Of a stretch of DNA of 64,000 nt, positions 33,992 to 46,467 are shown one piece after another. Positions within the stretch are counted from its first letter, which is position 1. The number at the start of each line of letters is the position of its first letter. This stretch comes from Thioclava dalianensis (GTDB taxonomy: Bacteria > Pseudomonadota > Alphaproteobacteria > Rhodobacterales > Rhodobacteraceae): assembly GCF_000715505.1 (NCBI RefSeq), contig NZ_JHEH01000006.1, positions 62,001 to 126,000 on the forward strand. Reading direction: 5' to 3'. The notes beneath the pieces were generated by a model. That model ran no database searches, was not told the DNA's origin, and was given only the letters and a program-made list of their open reading frames with translations. The translations under genes were made by a program, and so were the position numbers.

Positions 33992-34584
33992 CGAGTGATC
34001 TCCTGCCAGTCCTGCCAGTGGCCGAACGGGAAATGGCCCGTGTCCACCCAGTCGATCGGACGGCCTTGCCAGGCGGCTGTCATTGCGTCGGCGGGAAAGA
34101 TGCGATCCTTGCGCGCCGCTATGATCCGGTCGAATACGCAGGGCGACGCTGCGGGCCGGGTCTTGAGTGCGCGCAGCTCGTCGCCAAGGGCAGCTAGGTC
34201 GGGCGCCTGCGGCTTCGGCAAGCCCGCCCGACGCGCGAAGCGGGCAAGGCTTCGGAGGTCGAGACCGACAATGGTGCCATCGTAGATGTCCTCGCCAATC
34301 GTGAGGCGCGGGTCGGTCGAGCCGCAGATCGCAATGGCACGATCGGGGCGCAGATTGCCCAGATGCCGCGCCGCCACCGCCACACCCATCGAATAGGCGA
34401 CAAGCGTGACCCGGTCATGCCTCTGCAACCATGCTGGATCGAAGGTCTCGTCACGGTAATCGCTCAGGATCAACAGGTCACTGTCGCCCGCCAGACGCGC
34501 GATTTCGGCGGTTTCGGTGGCCCAGCCTGAATAGAACAATACCAGATGGGCATGCCCCCGCTGCTTGATCCAATGCGCCTGCAT
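33988..34584 (-). CDS. bioG: Pimeloyl-ACP methyl ester esterase BioG (DUF452)
   Basis: The 198-residue protein shows the BioG pattern: LVLFYSGWATE near the N-terminus, LILSDYRDETFD, the nucleophile serine in LVAYSMGVAVA, and a C-terminal catalytic His in DTGHFPFGHW. BioG cleaves the methyl ester of pimeloyl-ACP and ends the BioC-initiated pathway; it replaces BioH in many bacteria. The start overlaps the bioA stop as TGATG. Placement between bioA and bioC supports the call. Confidence 0.85.
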   Translation of the reverse strand: MQAHWIKQRGHAHLVLFYSGWATETAEIARLAGDSDLLILSDYRDETFDPAWLQRHDRVTLVAYSMGVAVAARHLGNLRPDRAIAICGSTDPRLTIGEDIYDGTIVGLDLRSLARFARRAGLPKPQAPDLAALGDELRALKTRPAASPCVFDRIIAARKDRIFPADAMTAAWQGRPIDWVDTGHFPFGHWQDWQEITR

Positions 34585-35852
34585 CACAGCCCTTTCGTGA
34601 TGGTCAGCATCGCATGCGTGACTTTGCTCAACTCGTCGGGTTCGATGCTCAGGGGGGGCATGGCGTAAAGGAGCCGTCCCAGAGGGCGCAGCCAGACCCC
34701 GCTTTCGACACAGACCTGATGCACGCGCTCGACCGGAAGGGGGGCATCCATCTCGATGACGCCGATCGCACCGAGCGTACGTAAGTCGCGCACACCGGTG
34801 ATGGCTCGGGCAGGGGCCAGTTCGATGGCAAGCTGTGTCTCGATGGCGCGGGCACGGGCGGACCAGTCGCGGCCTTTCCAGAGATCCATCGCGGCCGAGG
34901 CCACCGCACAGGCCAGCGGATTGGCCATGAAGGTCGGGCCATGCATGAGCGCGCCGACATTCGCGGCCAGCTCCTTGGTCGTGATCGTCGCGGCGAGGGT
35001 CATCAGACCGCCGGTGAGCGCCTTGCCGAGGCACAGGATGTCGGGGGTGACGCCCGCCGTCTCCATCGCAAAATCCGCCCCCGTGCGGCTGAACCCCGTG
35101 GCGATCTCGTCGAAGATCAGGTGGATCCCGAAGTGGTCGCACAGGGCGCGCAATCCGCGCAGGTAACCCGGGTGATGGAAATGCATTCCGCCGGCCCCTT
35201 GAACGATGGGTTCGATAATGAAGGCCGCGATCCGGTCACCGTGGGTCCGGAACAGCGTCTCGACCTCTGCCAGCCCGTTGCGCGCAGGATCCTCGCTCCA
35301 CGGCGCATCGTAGGGGATCGGCGGGCGCGAGACGAAGTGCTGCGCCTGCAGAGCGCGTCCGAATTGGGTATGCATCCCGGTCTCTGGATCGCTCAGGCTC
35401 ATGGCCTTCCACGTATCGCCATGATAGCCGCCCCTCGCGGTCGCGAAATCCGTGCGGTGGGGGTTGCCTCGGTTTACCTGGGACTGGGTGGCCATTTTCA
35501 CGGCCACCTCGACCGAGACCGACCCGCTGTCGGAATAGAAAATCTGATCGAGCCCGGCGGGCATGGCCGCGACGAGGTGTCGGGTGAGATCGATCACGGG
35601 TTGATGGGTAAGGCCTGCAAACATCACATGCGGGAGGATCTCCGCTTGGTCTTTGAGCGCCTGCACCAGTGGCGCCGGCGCATGGCCGAAGGCCACGGCC
35701 CACCACGAGGACATGGCGTCGATCATCCGTCGTCCATCGTCGCAGGTCAGCCAGATTCCTTCCGCCGCGACGATCTTATGCAGGCGCTGTGGAAGGGCAC
35801 GTTCGGTATAAGGGTGCCAGACATGCGCCTGTTCGAAAGCCATGTCCGTCAT
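34584..35852 (-). CDS. bioA: Adenosylmethionine-8-amino-7-oxononanoate aminotransferase BioA
   Basis: The 422-residue class III PLP aminotransferase opens with VWHPYTE and has [52 protein letters not shown] and the PLP lysine in CLGKALTGG. These are BioA-specific positions. It converts KAPA to DAPA with SAM as amino donor. The ATG overlaps the bioD stop (ATGA). Confidence 0.94.
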   Translation of the reverse strand: MTDMAFEQAHVWHPYTERALPQRLHKIVAAEGIWLTCDDGRRMIDAMSSWWAVAFGHAPAPLVQALKDQAEILPHVMFAGLTHQPVIDLTRHLVAAMPAGLDQIFYSDSGSVSVEVAVKMATQSQVNRGNPHRTDFATARGGYHGDTWKAMSLSDPETGMHTQFGRALQAQHFVSRPPIPYDAPWSEDPARNGLAEVETLFRTHGDRIAAFIIEPIVQGAGGMHFHHPGYLRGLRALCDHFGIHLIFDEIATGFSRTGADFAMETAGVTPDILCLGKALTGGLMTLAATITTKELAANVGALMHGPTFMANPLACAVASAAMDLWKGRDWSARARAIETQLAIELAPARAITGVRDLRTLGAIGVIEMDAPLPVERVHQVCVESGVWLRPLGRLLYAMPPLSIEPDELSKVTHAMLTITKGL

Positions 35853-36469
35853 TGCAGCGCTCCAGCGATGCGATCAAGGTCCAGCCGCTGGGCCGCATCG
35901 CGCAGTGTCTGTATCGTCAGATCGGAGATCAGGGGCAGTCTGCCCAGCATCGGCAGGGTCGCGATGCGACAGATAGTGTCCTGACTGTCGGCCATCTCGT
36001 CGCCGACGAAGGCGATGCCAACGAGCGGCACATCTCGGGCCCGCAGGGCTTCGACCGTCAGCAGGCTGTGATTGATCGTGCCGAGCGTGGTGCGTGCGAC
36101 GACGATAACGGGCGCGCCCCATTCCGCCATCTGGTCGGCATAGAGACGGGGGCCATTCAGGGGCACCAGCGCACCGCCCGCGCCTTCGATGACGAGAGGG
36201 CCTGTCACTTGAGGCAGCTCCAGAGGGCCGATCTCGACCCCGTCCAGTTGAGCTGCGAGATGGGGCGAGGCCGGGGTGCGCAGGCGCCACGCCTCGGGCA
36301 GGGTGGGTCGCCCCGTCAGGCGCGCGACGGTTTCGCTGTCGGTTTCCTCGTCCAGCCCCGCTTGCACAGGTTTCCAGTAGCTTGCCTGAAGCGCCAGTGT
36401 CAGCGCCGCGCTGAAGACGGTCTTGCCGATGCCGGTATCGGTGCCGGTGACAACGATGGGTGGCGTCAT
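35849..36469 (-). CDS. bioD: Dethiobiotin synthase BioD
   Basis: The 206-residue protein has the P-loop [15 protein letters not shown], the substrate motif YWKPVQAGL, and [11 protein letters not shown], all diagnostic for BioD. It carboxylates DAPA to dethiobiotin using ATP. Overlaps of 4 bases on both sides (bioF and bioA) indicate translational coupling. Confidence 0.95.
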   Translation of the reverse strand: MTPPIVVTGTDTGIGKTVFSAALTLALQASYWKPVQAGLDEETDSETVARLTGRPTLPEAWRLRTPASPHLAAQLDGVEIGPLELPQVTGPLVIEGAGGALVPLNGPRLYADQMAEWGAPVIVVARTTLGTINHSLLTVEALRARDVPLVGIAFVGDEMADSQDTICRIATLPMLGRLPLISDLTIQTLRDAAQRLDLDRIAGALQ

Positions 36470-37599
36470 GGGGTAAGCTCCGGTGCAAGAGTGGCTAGGG
36501 TGCTGAACAGGGTGTCGATATCGCGCGGTTGCAACCGGCCTGTCAGCGATATCCGCAGCCGCGCGGTGCCTCTGGGCACCGTCGGCGGGCGCACGGCCCG
36601 CAGGTCGAGCCCTGCCGCCTGCAGCCTCTGCGCGAGACGGATAGCGGCAGGATCATCGCCGACGATCAGCGGTAAAATCTGGCTGCCGGAATGGCGCAGG
36701 CCGATGCTTTCCGCCGCTTGATGGGCGCGCTGGCGGAGTGCTGCGGCATGGTTTCGCCATTGCGGCTGGGTTTGCAGTAGACGCAGTGCGCACCGCACGG
36801 CGGCCGCCATCAGCGGCGAGGGCGCCGTGGCATAGATGAAGGGTCGGGCCCGGTTGATCAGAGTTCGGATGACGACACTGTCGGCACAGATCAGCGCCCC
36901 GCTCGCCCCGAGCGCTTTGCCGCAGGTATGGATCACGATCATCGGCACGTCACAATCGCTCGGCGCGAGGCCGCGGCCATTGGCGCCGTAAAGGCCGGTC
37001 GCATGGGCTTCGTCGAGGATCAGTGTGGCATCATGCTTCCGGGCGATCGCAACGAAATCCGCCAGGGGTGCGAAGTCGCCATCCATTGAATAGAGCGTCT
37101 CCAGTGCCAGCCAGACCCGGCCTTTGCCGCCTCGCTCACGCCAGCGTCGGATCTGGGCGGCGGCGTCGCGTGCGTCGTTGTGACGAAAGCTGCGCTGCTC
37201 CGCCGATCCCAGTCGCATGCCCTCATGCATGCTGGCGTGGACCAGCGCATCATGCAGGACGAGATCGCCGTTCATTGGCAGGCAGCTTAGCAGCGCCTGA
37301 TTGGCCTGAAAGCCACCGCCCATGTAGAGACAGGCTTTAGCCCCGAAGAAAGCGGCGGCTTCGGCTTCGAGCCGCTCGAATTCCGCGTCATTGCCGCGCA
37401 GTAGCCGTGAGCCGCCGGACCCGACGGGGACACCGCGTGCCAAGGCCTCCGAGACACTCTGGGCAAGCTCTATGGAGTCGCGGAGCCCCAGATAGTCGTT
37501 CGATGAGAAATCGAGCCCTCTCCCGGGAGCAAGCGCACGCAGTCGCCCACGGGCTTCGAGTTGCTCGAGGCGCAAGGCGTGACGAGGATAAGGGGTCAT
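36466..37599 (-). CDS. bioF: 8-amino-7-oxononanoate synthase BioF
   Basis: The 377-residue PLP enzyme of the alpha-oxoamine synthase family has [46 protein letters not shown] and the PLP lysine in [11 protein letters not shown]. It condenses pimeloyl-ACP with alanine to give KAPA. It overlaps bioB upstream and bioD downstream by 4 bases each. Confidence 0.94.
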   Translation of the reverse strand: MTPYPRHALRLEQLEARGRLRALAPGRGLDFSSNDYLGLRDSIELAQSVSEALARGVPVGSGGSRLLRGNDAEFERLEAEAAAFFGAKACLYMGGGFQANQALLSCLPMNGDLVLHDALVHASMHEGMRLGSAEQRSFRHNDARDAAAQIRRWRERGGKGRVWLALETLYSMDGDFAPLADFVAIARKHDATLILDEAHATGLYGANGRGLAPSDCDVPMIVIHTCGKALGASGALICADSVVIRTLINRARPFIYATAPSPLMAAAVRCALRLLQTQPQWRNHAAALRQRAHQAAESIGLRHSGSQILPLIVGDDPAAIRLAQRLQAAGLDLRAVRPPTVPRGTARLRISLTGRLQPRDIDTLFSTLATLAPELTP

Positions 37600-38543
37600 G
37601 GCTGATCCGCGATCTCTTGCAGAGCTTCAGGCTTTAGCCCGAGTCGGGCAAAGAGCTTCGCGTCTTTGCTGTCCTCAGGGTTCCCGGCGGTCAGCAGCGT
37701 ATCGCCCACGAAGATTGAGTTGGCTCCCGCGAAGAAACACATCGCCTGCAACTCGTCGGACATCGCGCTACGTCCGGCCGAAAGGCGAACATAGGAGCTC
37801 GGCGCAAGAATCCGCGCCGTCGCGATGGCCCGCACGAGCTCGAACGGATCGAGCGGCGGCGCGTCGGCCATCGGGGTGCCTGGCATCGGGATCAACAGGT
37901 TGATCGGGATGGACTTCGGAGGCTCCGGCAGATCGGCGAGGGTCTGGATCATGCTGATACGGTCGTCTTTGGTCTCGCCCATACCCAAGATGCCGCCCGA
38001 GCAGACATTGATCCCCGCCTGTCGCACGCGCTCCAGCGTGTTGATCCTGTCGGCGAAGCTGCGGGTCGAAACGATCGAGGAATAAAAACCCTCGGAAGTG
38101 TCTATGTTGTGGTTGTAGTAATCGAGCCCCGCTTGCTTGAGTTGCATCACCTGTTCGTCGTCCAGCATCCCGAGGGTCATGCAGGTTTCCAGCCCCATGG
38201 CCTTGACCCCCTCGACCATGGCGATGACCGCGGGCATGTCTCGTTGCTTGGGCGAGCGCCATGCCGCCCCCATGCAGTAGCGCGTGGCACCCGCCGCCTT
38301 GGCCCTGCGCGCTTCGGTGAGAACTCTCTCCACCTCCATCAATTTCGATGCGCTGAGTGCGGAGCCGTTGCGCGCTGATTGCGCGCAATAGGCGCAATCC
38401 TCGGGGCAGCCCCCGGTTTTTATCGAAAGCAGCTTGGCGCATTGGATCCTGTTCGGATGGAAGTTCGCTCTGTGCACGCCATGGGCACGGAACAGCAGGT
38501 CCATCAGGGGAAGATTATAGATTTCGTGTGCTCGATCTTTCAT
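37596..38543 (-). CDS. bioB: Biotin synthase BioB (radical SAM)
   Basis: The protein of 315 residues has the radical-SAM cluster [14 protein letters not shown], the [12 protein letters not shown] substrate region, [10 protein letters not shown] and a C-terminal [12 protein letters not shown]. It inserts sulfur into dethiobiotin. The start at 38543 ([20 protein letters not shown]) fits family length; an in-frame ATG at 38600 adds 19 residues unlike the family. It is first in the operon, with two BioR-like boxes 120-185 bases upstream. Confidence 0.93.
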   Translation of the reverse strand: MKDRAHEIYNLPLMDLLFRAHGVHRANFHPNRIQCAKLLSIKTGGCPEDCAYCAQSARNGSALSASKLMEVERVLTEARRAKAAGATRYCMGAAWRSPKQRDMPAVIAMVEGVKAMGLETCMTLGMLDDEQVMQLKQAGLDYYNHNIDTSEGFYSSIVSTRSFADRINTLERVRQAGINVCSGGILGMGETKDDRISMIQTLADLPEPPKSIPINLLIPMPGTPMADAPPLDPFELVRAIATARILAPSSYVRLSAGRSAMSDELQAMCFFAGANSIFVGDTLLTAGNPEDSKDAKLFARLGLKPEALQEIADQP

Positions 38544-38665
38544 GGCGACCCAATTTTTGAATGTGGTCGTCAGAAGATGACGCGGCGCGGCATATCTCAA
38601 TTTGCAAAGAAATCTATTGTTTGCGCGCGGAGAGATTCAGATAAGATTTTGAAGTAAAATGAAAA

Positions 38666-38675
38666 TTATCCATAA
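38666..38675. promoter_or_regulatory. BioR-box-like site 1 upstream of bioB
   Basis: TTATCCATAA matches the BioR palindrome TTATMKATAA at all but one central position. It also matches 8 of 9 positions of a DnaA box, so the assignment rests on position in the bio promoter region. Confidence 0.4.
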
Positions 38676-38716
38676 CGTAACATGCGCGAGGCGCAGAGAG
38701 TCGCAAATTCAATCTA

Positions 38717-38726
38717 TTATCTATGA
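38717..38726. promoter_or_regulatory. BioR-box-like site 2 upstream of bioB
   Basis: TTATCTATGA matches the BioR consensus TTATMKATAA at nine of ten positions and lies 51 bases from site 1, close to five helical turns. Confidence 0.45.
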
Positions 38727-39145
38727 TCTGACTTAACGTGCCGTGATGCGCAAAGAGGGGCCCCTTGGGGGTCTCTGGTTTGTGCCGCCTTGTGCTGTGT
38801 CTTGAAAAAGCCGGTCCTTCGCCTTGCGGGCAAAGGAGCACGCAAGGGGCTGAGAGTGAGTTCTACTTTGTCTGATCGAGGATGGCGGTACCCAAAGGCG
38901 CGCTATCGGCACATTTCACCAATCCGGCGATTTTCAGGATGGTGGTGACGGCGTTCCCAAGGGACATCGCGAGCAAATGGCAGGTCGCAACCCGTTCAGG
39001 GCAGTGGAAGTTGCACGACGCGGTCGCGTGATTTTTCGGATCTCTTCACGTGGAAAACTTCAATCCGCGCAGTCGAATTCCTGTGTCATCCACTGACGGC
39101 AAAGCGGCCAATAAGAAAGCTCATGGGCATGTCGTGAAGACGCAT

Positions 39146-39173
39146 GGGCAGCGCGAAACACTATGCGCTGCCC
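39146..39173 (-). terminator. Hairpin downstream of gyrB
   Basis: GGGCAGCGC and GCGCTGCCC form a perfect 9-bp stem beginning about 10 bases after the gyrB stop on the reverse strand. The T run is poor, so termination efficiency is uncertain. Confidence 0.5.
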
Positions 39174-39182
39174 TACACCGGT

Positions 39183-41648
<2,466 letters not shown>

Positions 41649-41718
41649 TTATTTATCTGTGGATTTTATAGGCTACAGGGCGGGCAATGTCACGCCCGCG
41701 ACACAAGTTTTACTGGGC

Positions 41719-42342
41719 TCAAGTGAATGCGATCAGCACGCCCACGGCGATCATCAGCGCGCCTGCGATCCGGTTGAGTCGCGCCAGCTTTCCACGGCTG
41801 GCCACGAAGTTTCGGATCCGGTCCACGAAGCTTGCGAGAACGAGGTTTCCGGCCAGCGGCACGATGGCGGAAATCAGGCTCACCAGCGCGATATCGGCCC
41901 ATGTCATCGTGGCAATCGGGAAGAAGCCCGGCAGGATGCCCATGTAGAACAAGATCGCCTTGGGGTTGCCGATGATCACGATCAGGCCGGCGATAAACCC
42001 CGCCCATTTCCCGGGCCGTGTGAGGCGGGAATCCTGGCTGATCTTCATCTCGGCATGGCGGATGAGCAAAATCCCCATCACGACGAACACCGCCACCGCG
42101 ACCCAGCGCAGAACGATCAGGAAATAGGAAAACTCCTGCACCAGCCAAGACACGCCGAGGATGGCGAGCGCAGGCCAGAGGATGTCGCCCACGGTCACGC
42201 CCAAGGCCAGCGGCCAAGCCGCTGCAAAGCCGCCCGACATGCCGCGCGCCAGCAGGGCGAGCCAAACCGGGCCGGGGGTCATGAACAGGACGACAAGCGC
42301 GCCCGCATAGAGCGAAGTCTGCGCAAAAGTCAGTGTGATCAC
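41719..42342 (-). CDS. LysE family amino acid/metabolite exporter
   Basis: The 207-residue protein has six hydrophobic segments and the LysE family sequence MTPGPVWLALLARGMSGGFAA in the first loop, plus GNPKAILFYMGILPGFF in the fourth. These RhtB/LysE exporters pump amino acids or their derivatives out of the cell. It is overlapped by 4 bases with the VOC protein upstream on the same strand. Presence between recF and gyrB is an insertion into a usually contiguous order. Confidence 0.87.
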   Translation of the reverse strand: MITLTFAQTSLYAGALVVLFMTPGPVWLALLARGMSGGFAAAWPLALGVTVGDILWPALAILGVSWLVQEFSYFLIVLRWVAVAVFVVMGILLIRHAEMKISQDSRLTRPGKWAGFIAGLIVIIGNPKAILFYMGILPGFFPIATMTWADIALVSLISAIVPLAGNLVLASFVDRIRNFVASRGKLARLNRIAGALMIAVGVLIAFT

Positions 42343-42764
42343 AGCGTCAGGTTCCCGTCTTCAGCCAGCGGCCAGAACGGGTTATGCGCCAGTTCCCAGA
42401 CATGCCCGTCAGGATCGGCATAATAGCCCGAATAGCCGCCCCAAAAGACCTTCTCTGGCTGCTTCAGGGTCTTCGCTCCCGCCTCGATCGCGCGCGCGAA
42501 CGCCTGATCTACATCCTCGGGAGAGGCGAAATTCTGCGCCAGTGTCATCGCGCCGGTGCCCAGCTCTGTCTCTGGGCGGTTTTGATCTTGGGCCAGATCC
42601 GCCCGCCCGAACAGTCCGAGCACAAGCCCGTTCATCTGGTAGAAGGCGATGGCTTCCTCCTCCTGCGCGGGCTGCCAGCCAAGCGCTGCGTAAAACGCCT
42701 TGGCACGCGCGAGGTCTGCGACGCCCAAGGTGATCAGGGTGACGCGCTGAACGGGGTAGCTCAT
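42339..42764 (-). CDS. VOC (glyoxalase/bleomycin resistance) family protein
   Basis: The 141-residue protein has a typical vicinal-oxygen-chelate fold: VTLITLGVADLARAKAFYAAL at the start, then AIAFYQMNGLVLGLF, and GYSGYYADPDGHVWELAHNP at the end. The final Glu of the last motif is a likely metal ligand; the first-position His is absent, so it may not be a metal enzyme of the classical type. Function is unknown. Its start overlaps the recF stop by 4 bases and its end overlaps the LysE gene. Confidence 0.88.
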   Translation of the reverse strand: MSYPVQRVTLITLGVADLARAKAFYAALGWQPAQEEEAIAFYQMNGLVLGLFGRADLAQDQNRPETELGTGAMTLAQNFASPEDVDQAFARAIEAGAKTLKQPEKVFWGGYSGYYADPDGHVWELAHNPFWPLAEDGNLTL

Positions 42765-43819
42765 GGGGAAGTCTCCTGTGTCTGCGAGCCCTCGGGCCCC
42801 TCCGTCACCTCGATATACTGTCCGCGCGCGCCGAGACTGTCGAACAGCTCCGCCCCGGTGCCGGTCATCAGCACCTGAGCGTCGAGCGCGCAGATCTCGT
42901 CATAAAGCGCCGCCCGGCGGGCGGAATCCAGATGGGCTGCGACCTCGTCGAGCAGCAAGACGACATCTTCGCCCCGCAGGGCGCGCGCATTGGCGAGGAT
43001 CAACGAGATCAGCAGCGCCTTTTGCTCGCCTGTCGAGCATTGTGCGGCGGGGGCGTCCTTTTCGGCATAGATCGCTTGCAGATCGGCACGGTGGGGACCT
43101 TCGAGCGTGCGGCCCGCCGCCATGTCGCGCGGGCGGTTGGCATCAAGCGCTGCGGCAAGATCCTCGGGGCCTTCGTTTTCCAGCGTCAGTGTGGCTGCGG
43201 GAAAGGCGGTGGCCGAGCCGTCTTGCGCGTGTGCGATGCGGATCAGCGCCTCGGCCCGATTGGCCCGGATCGCGCCTGCGGCCTCGGCCATCTGCACCTC
43301 GAGCGCATGATACCACGTCGGATCGCGCACCATGTCCTTGAGCAGCCGGTTGCGCTCGCGCATCGCTTTGTCATAGGCGAGCGTCACCTCGGCATGACGC
43401 GGCACAAAGCTCATGACCATGCGGTCGAGAAAGCGGCGGCGCCCCTCGGCGCCCTCGATCCAAAGCCGGTCCATCGCGGGGATCAGCCAGAGCACGCGCA
43501 GGATCTGTGCCAAGGCGATCTGTGGCGCGGATTTGCCGTCGATCTCGACGCGGCGCGGCTCGCCGGGCAGGGCTGAGGTCTCGATCTCATGGGCGTCGGT
43601 TGTGGCGCGCAGCTTCCAGCCAACCGCCTCGGCGCGCCGCATCAGCTCATCCGACTGCGCGCGGCGCAGGCCCCGCCCGGGCGAGAGCAGCGAGACGGCC
43701 TCAAGCAGGTTCGTCTTGCCCGCGCCGTTGGGGCCAAAAATCGCCAAAGGCCGCCCGTCAAAGGCGACCTGCGCGCGACGATGCGAGCGGAACTGCAAAA
43801 GCGTCAGATCCCGCAGCAT
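42761..43819 (-). CDS. recF: DNA replication and repair protein RecF
   Basis: The 352-residue SMC-like ATPase has Walker A (IFGPNGAGKTNLLEAVSLLSP), the signature STGEQKALL and Walker B VVLLLDEVAAHLD. It loads RecA at single-strand gaps together with RecOR. Location 40 bases after dnaN is the standard order. The stop overlaps the VOC start, so the downstream genes are coupled to the replication operon. Confidence 0.95.
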   Translation of the reverse strand: MLRDLTLLQFRSHRRAQVAFDGRPLAIFGPNGAGKTNLLEAVSLLSPGRGLRRAQSDELMRRAEAVGWKLRATTDAHEIETSALPGEPRRVEIDGKSAPQIALAQILRVLWLIPAMDRLWIEGAEGRRRFLDRMVMSFVPRHAEVTLAYDKAMRERNRLLKDMVRDPTWYHALEVQMAEAAGAIRANRAEALIRIAHAQDGSATAFPAATLTLENEGPEDLAAALDANRPRDMAAGRTLEGPHRADLQAIYAEKDAPAAQCSTGEQKALLISLILANARALRGEDVVLLLDEVAAHLDSARRAALYDEICALDAQVLMTGTGAELFDSLGARGQYIEVTEGPEGSQTQETSP

Positions 43820-43859
43820 CGCGCCTCGATGTCCTGATGGAAGAAAAAGAGCCCTGCGC

Positions 43860-44978
43860 TCACACGCGCATCGGCATCACGACATAGACCGCCGACGTGT
43901 CGCCACCCTCGCGCATCAGCGTCGGATCGCCCGAAGAGTTGAACAGGAACACCGCGTTTTCACGGTCCACCTGATCGGCGATCTCTTGCAGATATTTGGC
44001 GTTGAAGCCGATTTCCAGCGGTTCGTCATTATAGGCGACGACCAGCTCTTCTTCGGCGGCACCCGCATCTGGGGCGTTGACCGAGAGCACCAGCTTGTCG
44101 GCCTCAAGCGTCAGCTTTACCGCGCGCGAGCGTTCCGAGGATACCGTGGCCACACGGTCCACGGCCTTGGCGAATTCCTTTGCGTCGACTTCAAGCTGAC
44201 GGGTGTTTCCAACCGGAATCACACGGGTGTAGTCGGGGAAGGTGCCGTCGATGACCTTGGAGGTCAGCGTGATCACAGGGGTGGCAAAACGCACCTTGGT
44301 TTCCGAGACCGACACCGCGATATCCTGATCTTCGTCATCGAGCAGTTTGCGCAGCTCGCCCACGGTCTTGCGCGGAACGATAACGCCGGGCATCTCCGAT
44401 GCGCCCTCGGGCAGGGCGGCGTCGATCCGCGCCAGCCGGTGACCATCGGTCGCCACGCAGCGCAGCATCTGACCCTCTTCGCCGGTCGCCACATGCATAT
44501 AGACGCCGTTGAGGTAGTAGCGGGTCTCTTCGGTTGAGATCGCGAATTTCGATTTGTCGAAGAGGCGCTTGAGCACGCCTGCCTTGGCCACGAAATTCGC
44601 CGCATATTCCGACGAGGCCATGACCGGGAAATCTTCTTTGGGCAGCGTCGCGAGGTTGAAGCTCGAGCGCCCCGCCTGCACGCTGAGACGGCCTGCCGCG
44701 GGATCATCCGCGATCGAGACCAGCGCACCATCGGGCAGTTTGCGCACGATTTCATGCAGCATCAGCGCCGAGACGGTGGTGGCGCCCGCCCGTTCGACCT
44801 GCGCATTGGCCTTGTCGACCACCTCGATATCGAGATCGGTCGCGCGGAACTGAACCGTGTCGCCCTCGGCTTCGATCAGCACGTTGGCAAGGATCGGGAT
44901 CGTGTTGCGGCGCTCCACGACGGACTGGGCTTGCGAAACGGCCTTGAGGAGCACAGCGCGTTCAATGCTGAATTTCAT
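43860..44978 (-). CDS. dnaN: DNA polymerase III beta clamp
   Basis: The 372-residue protein opens MKFSIERAVLLKAVSQAQSV and ends VYVVMPMRV, the typical beta-clamp termini. It contains three repeated clamp domains, for example CVATDGHRLA in the second. It forms the dimeric ring that tethers the polymerase. It follows dnaA by about 115 bases, enough for its own promoter. Confidence 0.97.
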   Translation of the reverse strand: MKFSIERAVLLKAVSQAQSVVERRNTIPILANVLIEAEGDTVQFRATDLDIEVVDKANAQVERAGATTVSALMLHEIVRKLPDGALVSIADDPAAGRLSVQAGRSSFNLATLPKEDFPVMASSEYAANFVAKAGVLKRLFDKSKFAISTEETRYYLNGVYMHVATGEEGQMLRCVATDGHRLARIDAALPEGASEMPGVIVPRKTVGELRKLLDDEDQDIAVSVSETKVRFATPVITLTSKVIDGTFPDYTRVIPVGNTRQLEVDAKEFAKAVDRVATVSSERSRAVKLTLEADKLVLSVNAPDAGAAEEELVVAYNDEPLEIGFNAKYLQEIADQVDRENAVFLFNSSGDPTLMREGGDTSAVYVVMPMRV

Positions 44979-45093
44979 GTCGATCCCTCATGAGTATCCG
45001 GGGGAGGCAACGTAGCACCTCACCGCGCCGGCACAATAGATTTTCCGAGACATTCTGTTGCTTTGGCCGGAGCGTCAAGCCCGCGCCCGGAAA

Positions 45094-46467
45094 TCAGCTT
45101 TCCAGAAGCCGCCGCAACAGGTCGATATCTTCGGCAAGTTGCGTATCGGACGCACGCAGCTCCTCGATCTTGCGAATTCCATGCATGATCGTCGTGTGAT
45201 CACGGCCACCGAACCGCCGCCCGATATCGGGCAGGGAGCGGGTGGTCAGCGATTTCGACAGGAACATCGCGACCTGACGGGGCCGGGCGATGGCGCGCAG
45301 CCGCTTGGGGCCGACAAGATCGGACAGGCGCACATTGTAGTGCTCTGCCACTTTGCGCAGGATTTCTTCGACCGTGACCTTGCGCTCGGATTGCCGGAGC
45401 TGGTCCTTGAGGCAGTCCTGCGCCAGATCGAGCGTGATTTCCTTCCCGATCAGCGAGGCATAGGCGAAGAGACGCGTCAGCGCGCCTTCGAGAATGCGCA
45501 CGTTCGAGGTGATGCGGTGGGCAAGGAACTCCAGCACGCCGGGGGCGATCTGAAGATCGGGGTACTGGTTGCGGTAGCCGTCGGTCTTGGTCTGCAAGAT
45601 GCCAAGGCGCAGCTCGTAATCGGTCGGGTGCAGGTCGACGACGAGGCCGCAGGACAGGCGCGACTTGATCCGCTCTTCGAGATCCTTGATTTCGCCGGGG
45701 GCGCGATCCGCGGAGATCACGATCTGCTTGCCCTGATCGACCAGCGCGTTGAACGTGTGGAAGAACTCTTCTTGCGTGCTTTCCTTGCCCGCGATGAACT
45801 GCACATCATCGACCATCAGCACGTCGATGGAGCGGAACATCTCTTTGAAATCCATGATTTGCTTGTCGCGCAGGGCTTGCACGAAGCGATACATGAACTG
45901 CTCGGCGGACAGGTAGAGCACGCGCAGATCGGGGCGTTGGACCTGCAGATCATGGGCGATCGCATGCATCAGGTGGGTTTTGCCGAGCCCCACACCACCG
46001 TAGAGAAACAACGGGTTAAAGGTGACCGGGCCACCCTCGGCCACACGTTTGGCGGCGGCATGGGCCAGCTCGTTGGGCTTGCCGACGACGAAATTGTCGA
46101 AGGTGAAGCGGGCATCGAGCGGGGCACCGGGCAGCGTCTCTTCCGAGCCCGTGCGGGGCTGATGGCGCGGGCTGGATGCGGCAGGCCGCGCGGTGGGCGC
46201 CGGGGCCGCGTTGGCCGGACGCGTGTTCTTCATGACCGAGATTTCGACCCGTTCGACGATCACACCCGCCGAGCGCATTTCGCGCAGGATCGGTTCTGCG
46301 AAATTGCGCGACACCCAGTCGCGCATGAATTTCGTAGGTGCGTGGAACGACGCGACACCGTCCGTCAGTCCAACCGGCTCCAGCGGCGCAATCCAAGTTG
46401 TAAAATTATTCTGTCCAACCGCTCTTTGAAGCTGATTGCAGACCTGCCCCCAGGTTTCGTCTGTCAT
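45094..46467 (-). CDS. dnaA: Chromosomal replication initiator protein DnaA
   Basis: The protein of 457 residues has domain I (WGQVCNQLQRAVGQNNFTTWIAPL), a Pro/Ala-rich linker near 100-130, AAA+ Walker A LYGGVGLGKTHLMHAIAH, Walker B MVDDVQFI, and domain IV with LRAIARPRQVAMFLSKSLT and the DNA-binding GRDHTTIMHG signature. The start at 46467 was chosen because MTDETWGQ fits family starts; GTG at 46488 and ATG at 46479 are also in frame. It unwinds oriC. rpsT lies upstream on the same strand, as in related bacteria. Confidence 0.96.
   Translation of the reverse strand: MTDETWGQVCNQLQRAVGQNNFTTWIAPLEPVGLTDGVASFHAPTKFMRDWVSRNFAEPILREMRSAGVIVERVEISVMKNTRPANAAPAPTARPAASSPRHQPRTGSEETLPGAPLDARFTFDNFVVGKPNELAHAAAKRVAEGGPVTFNPLFLYGGVGLGKTHLMHAIAHDLQVQRPDLRVLYLSAEQFMYRFVQALRDKQIMDFKEMFRSIDVLMVDDVQFIAGKESTQEEFFHTFNALVDQGKQIVISADRAPGEIKDLEERIKSRLSCGLVVDLHPTDYELRLGILQTKTDGYRNQYPDLQIAPGVLEFLAHRITSNVRILEGALTRLFAYASLIGKEITLDLAQDCLKDQLRQSERKVTVEEILRKVAEHYNVRLSDLVGPKRLRAIARPRQVAMFLSKSLTTRSLPDIGRRFGGRDHTTIMHGIRKIEELRASDTQLAEDIDLLRRLLES

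Larger units (their letters stand above)
38544..39182. other. About 640-base gap: bio operon upstream region and gyrB downstream region
   Basis: The bioB-proximal third is AT-rich and holds the two BioR-like boxes. The rest shows no intact gene. On the minus strand a short frame near 38870-38970 reads MSLGNAVTTILKIAGLVKCA and may be a scrap of a lost gene, but I cannot identify it. A hairpin at 39146-39173 ends the gyrB unit. Confidence 0.5.

Noticed and set aside
41650-41672. TGTGGATTT upstream of gyrB as a DnaA box
   Set aside because: Only 7 of 9 positions match and there is no cluster, so an origin cannot be claimed.
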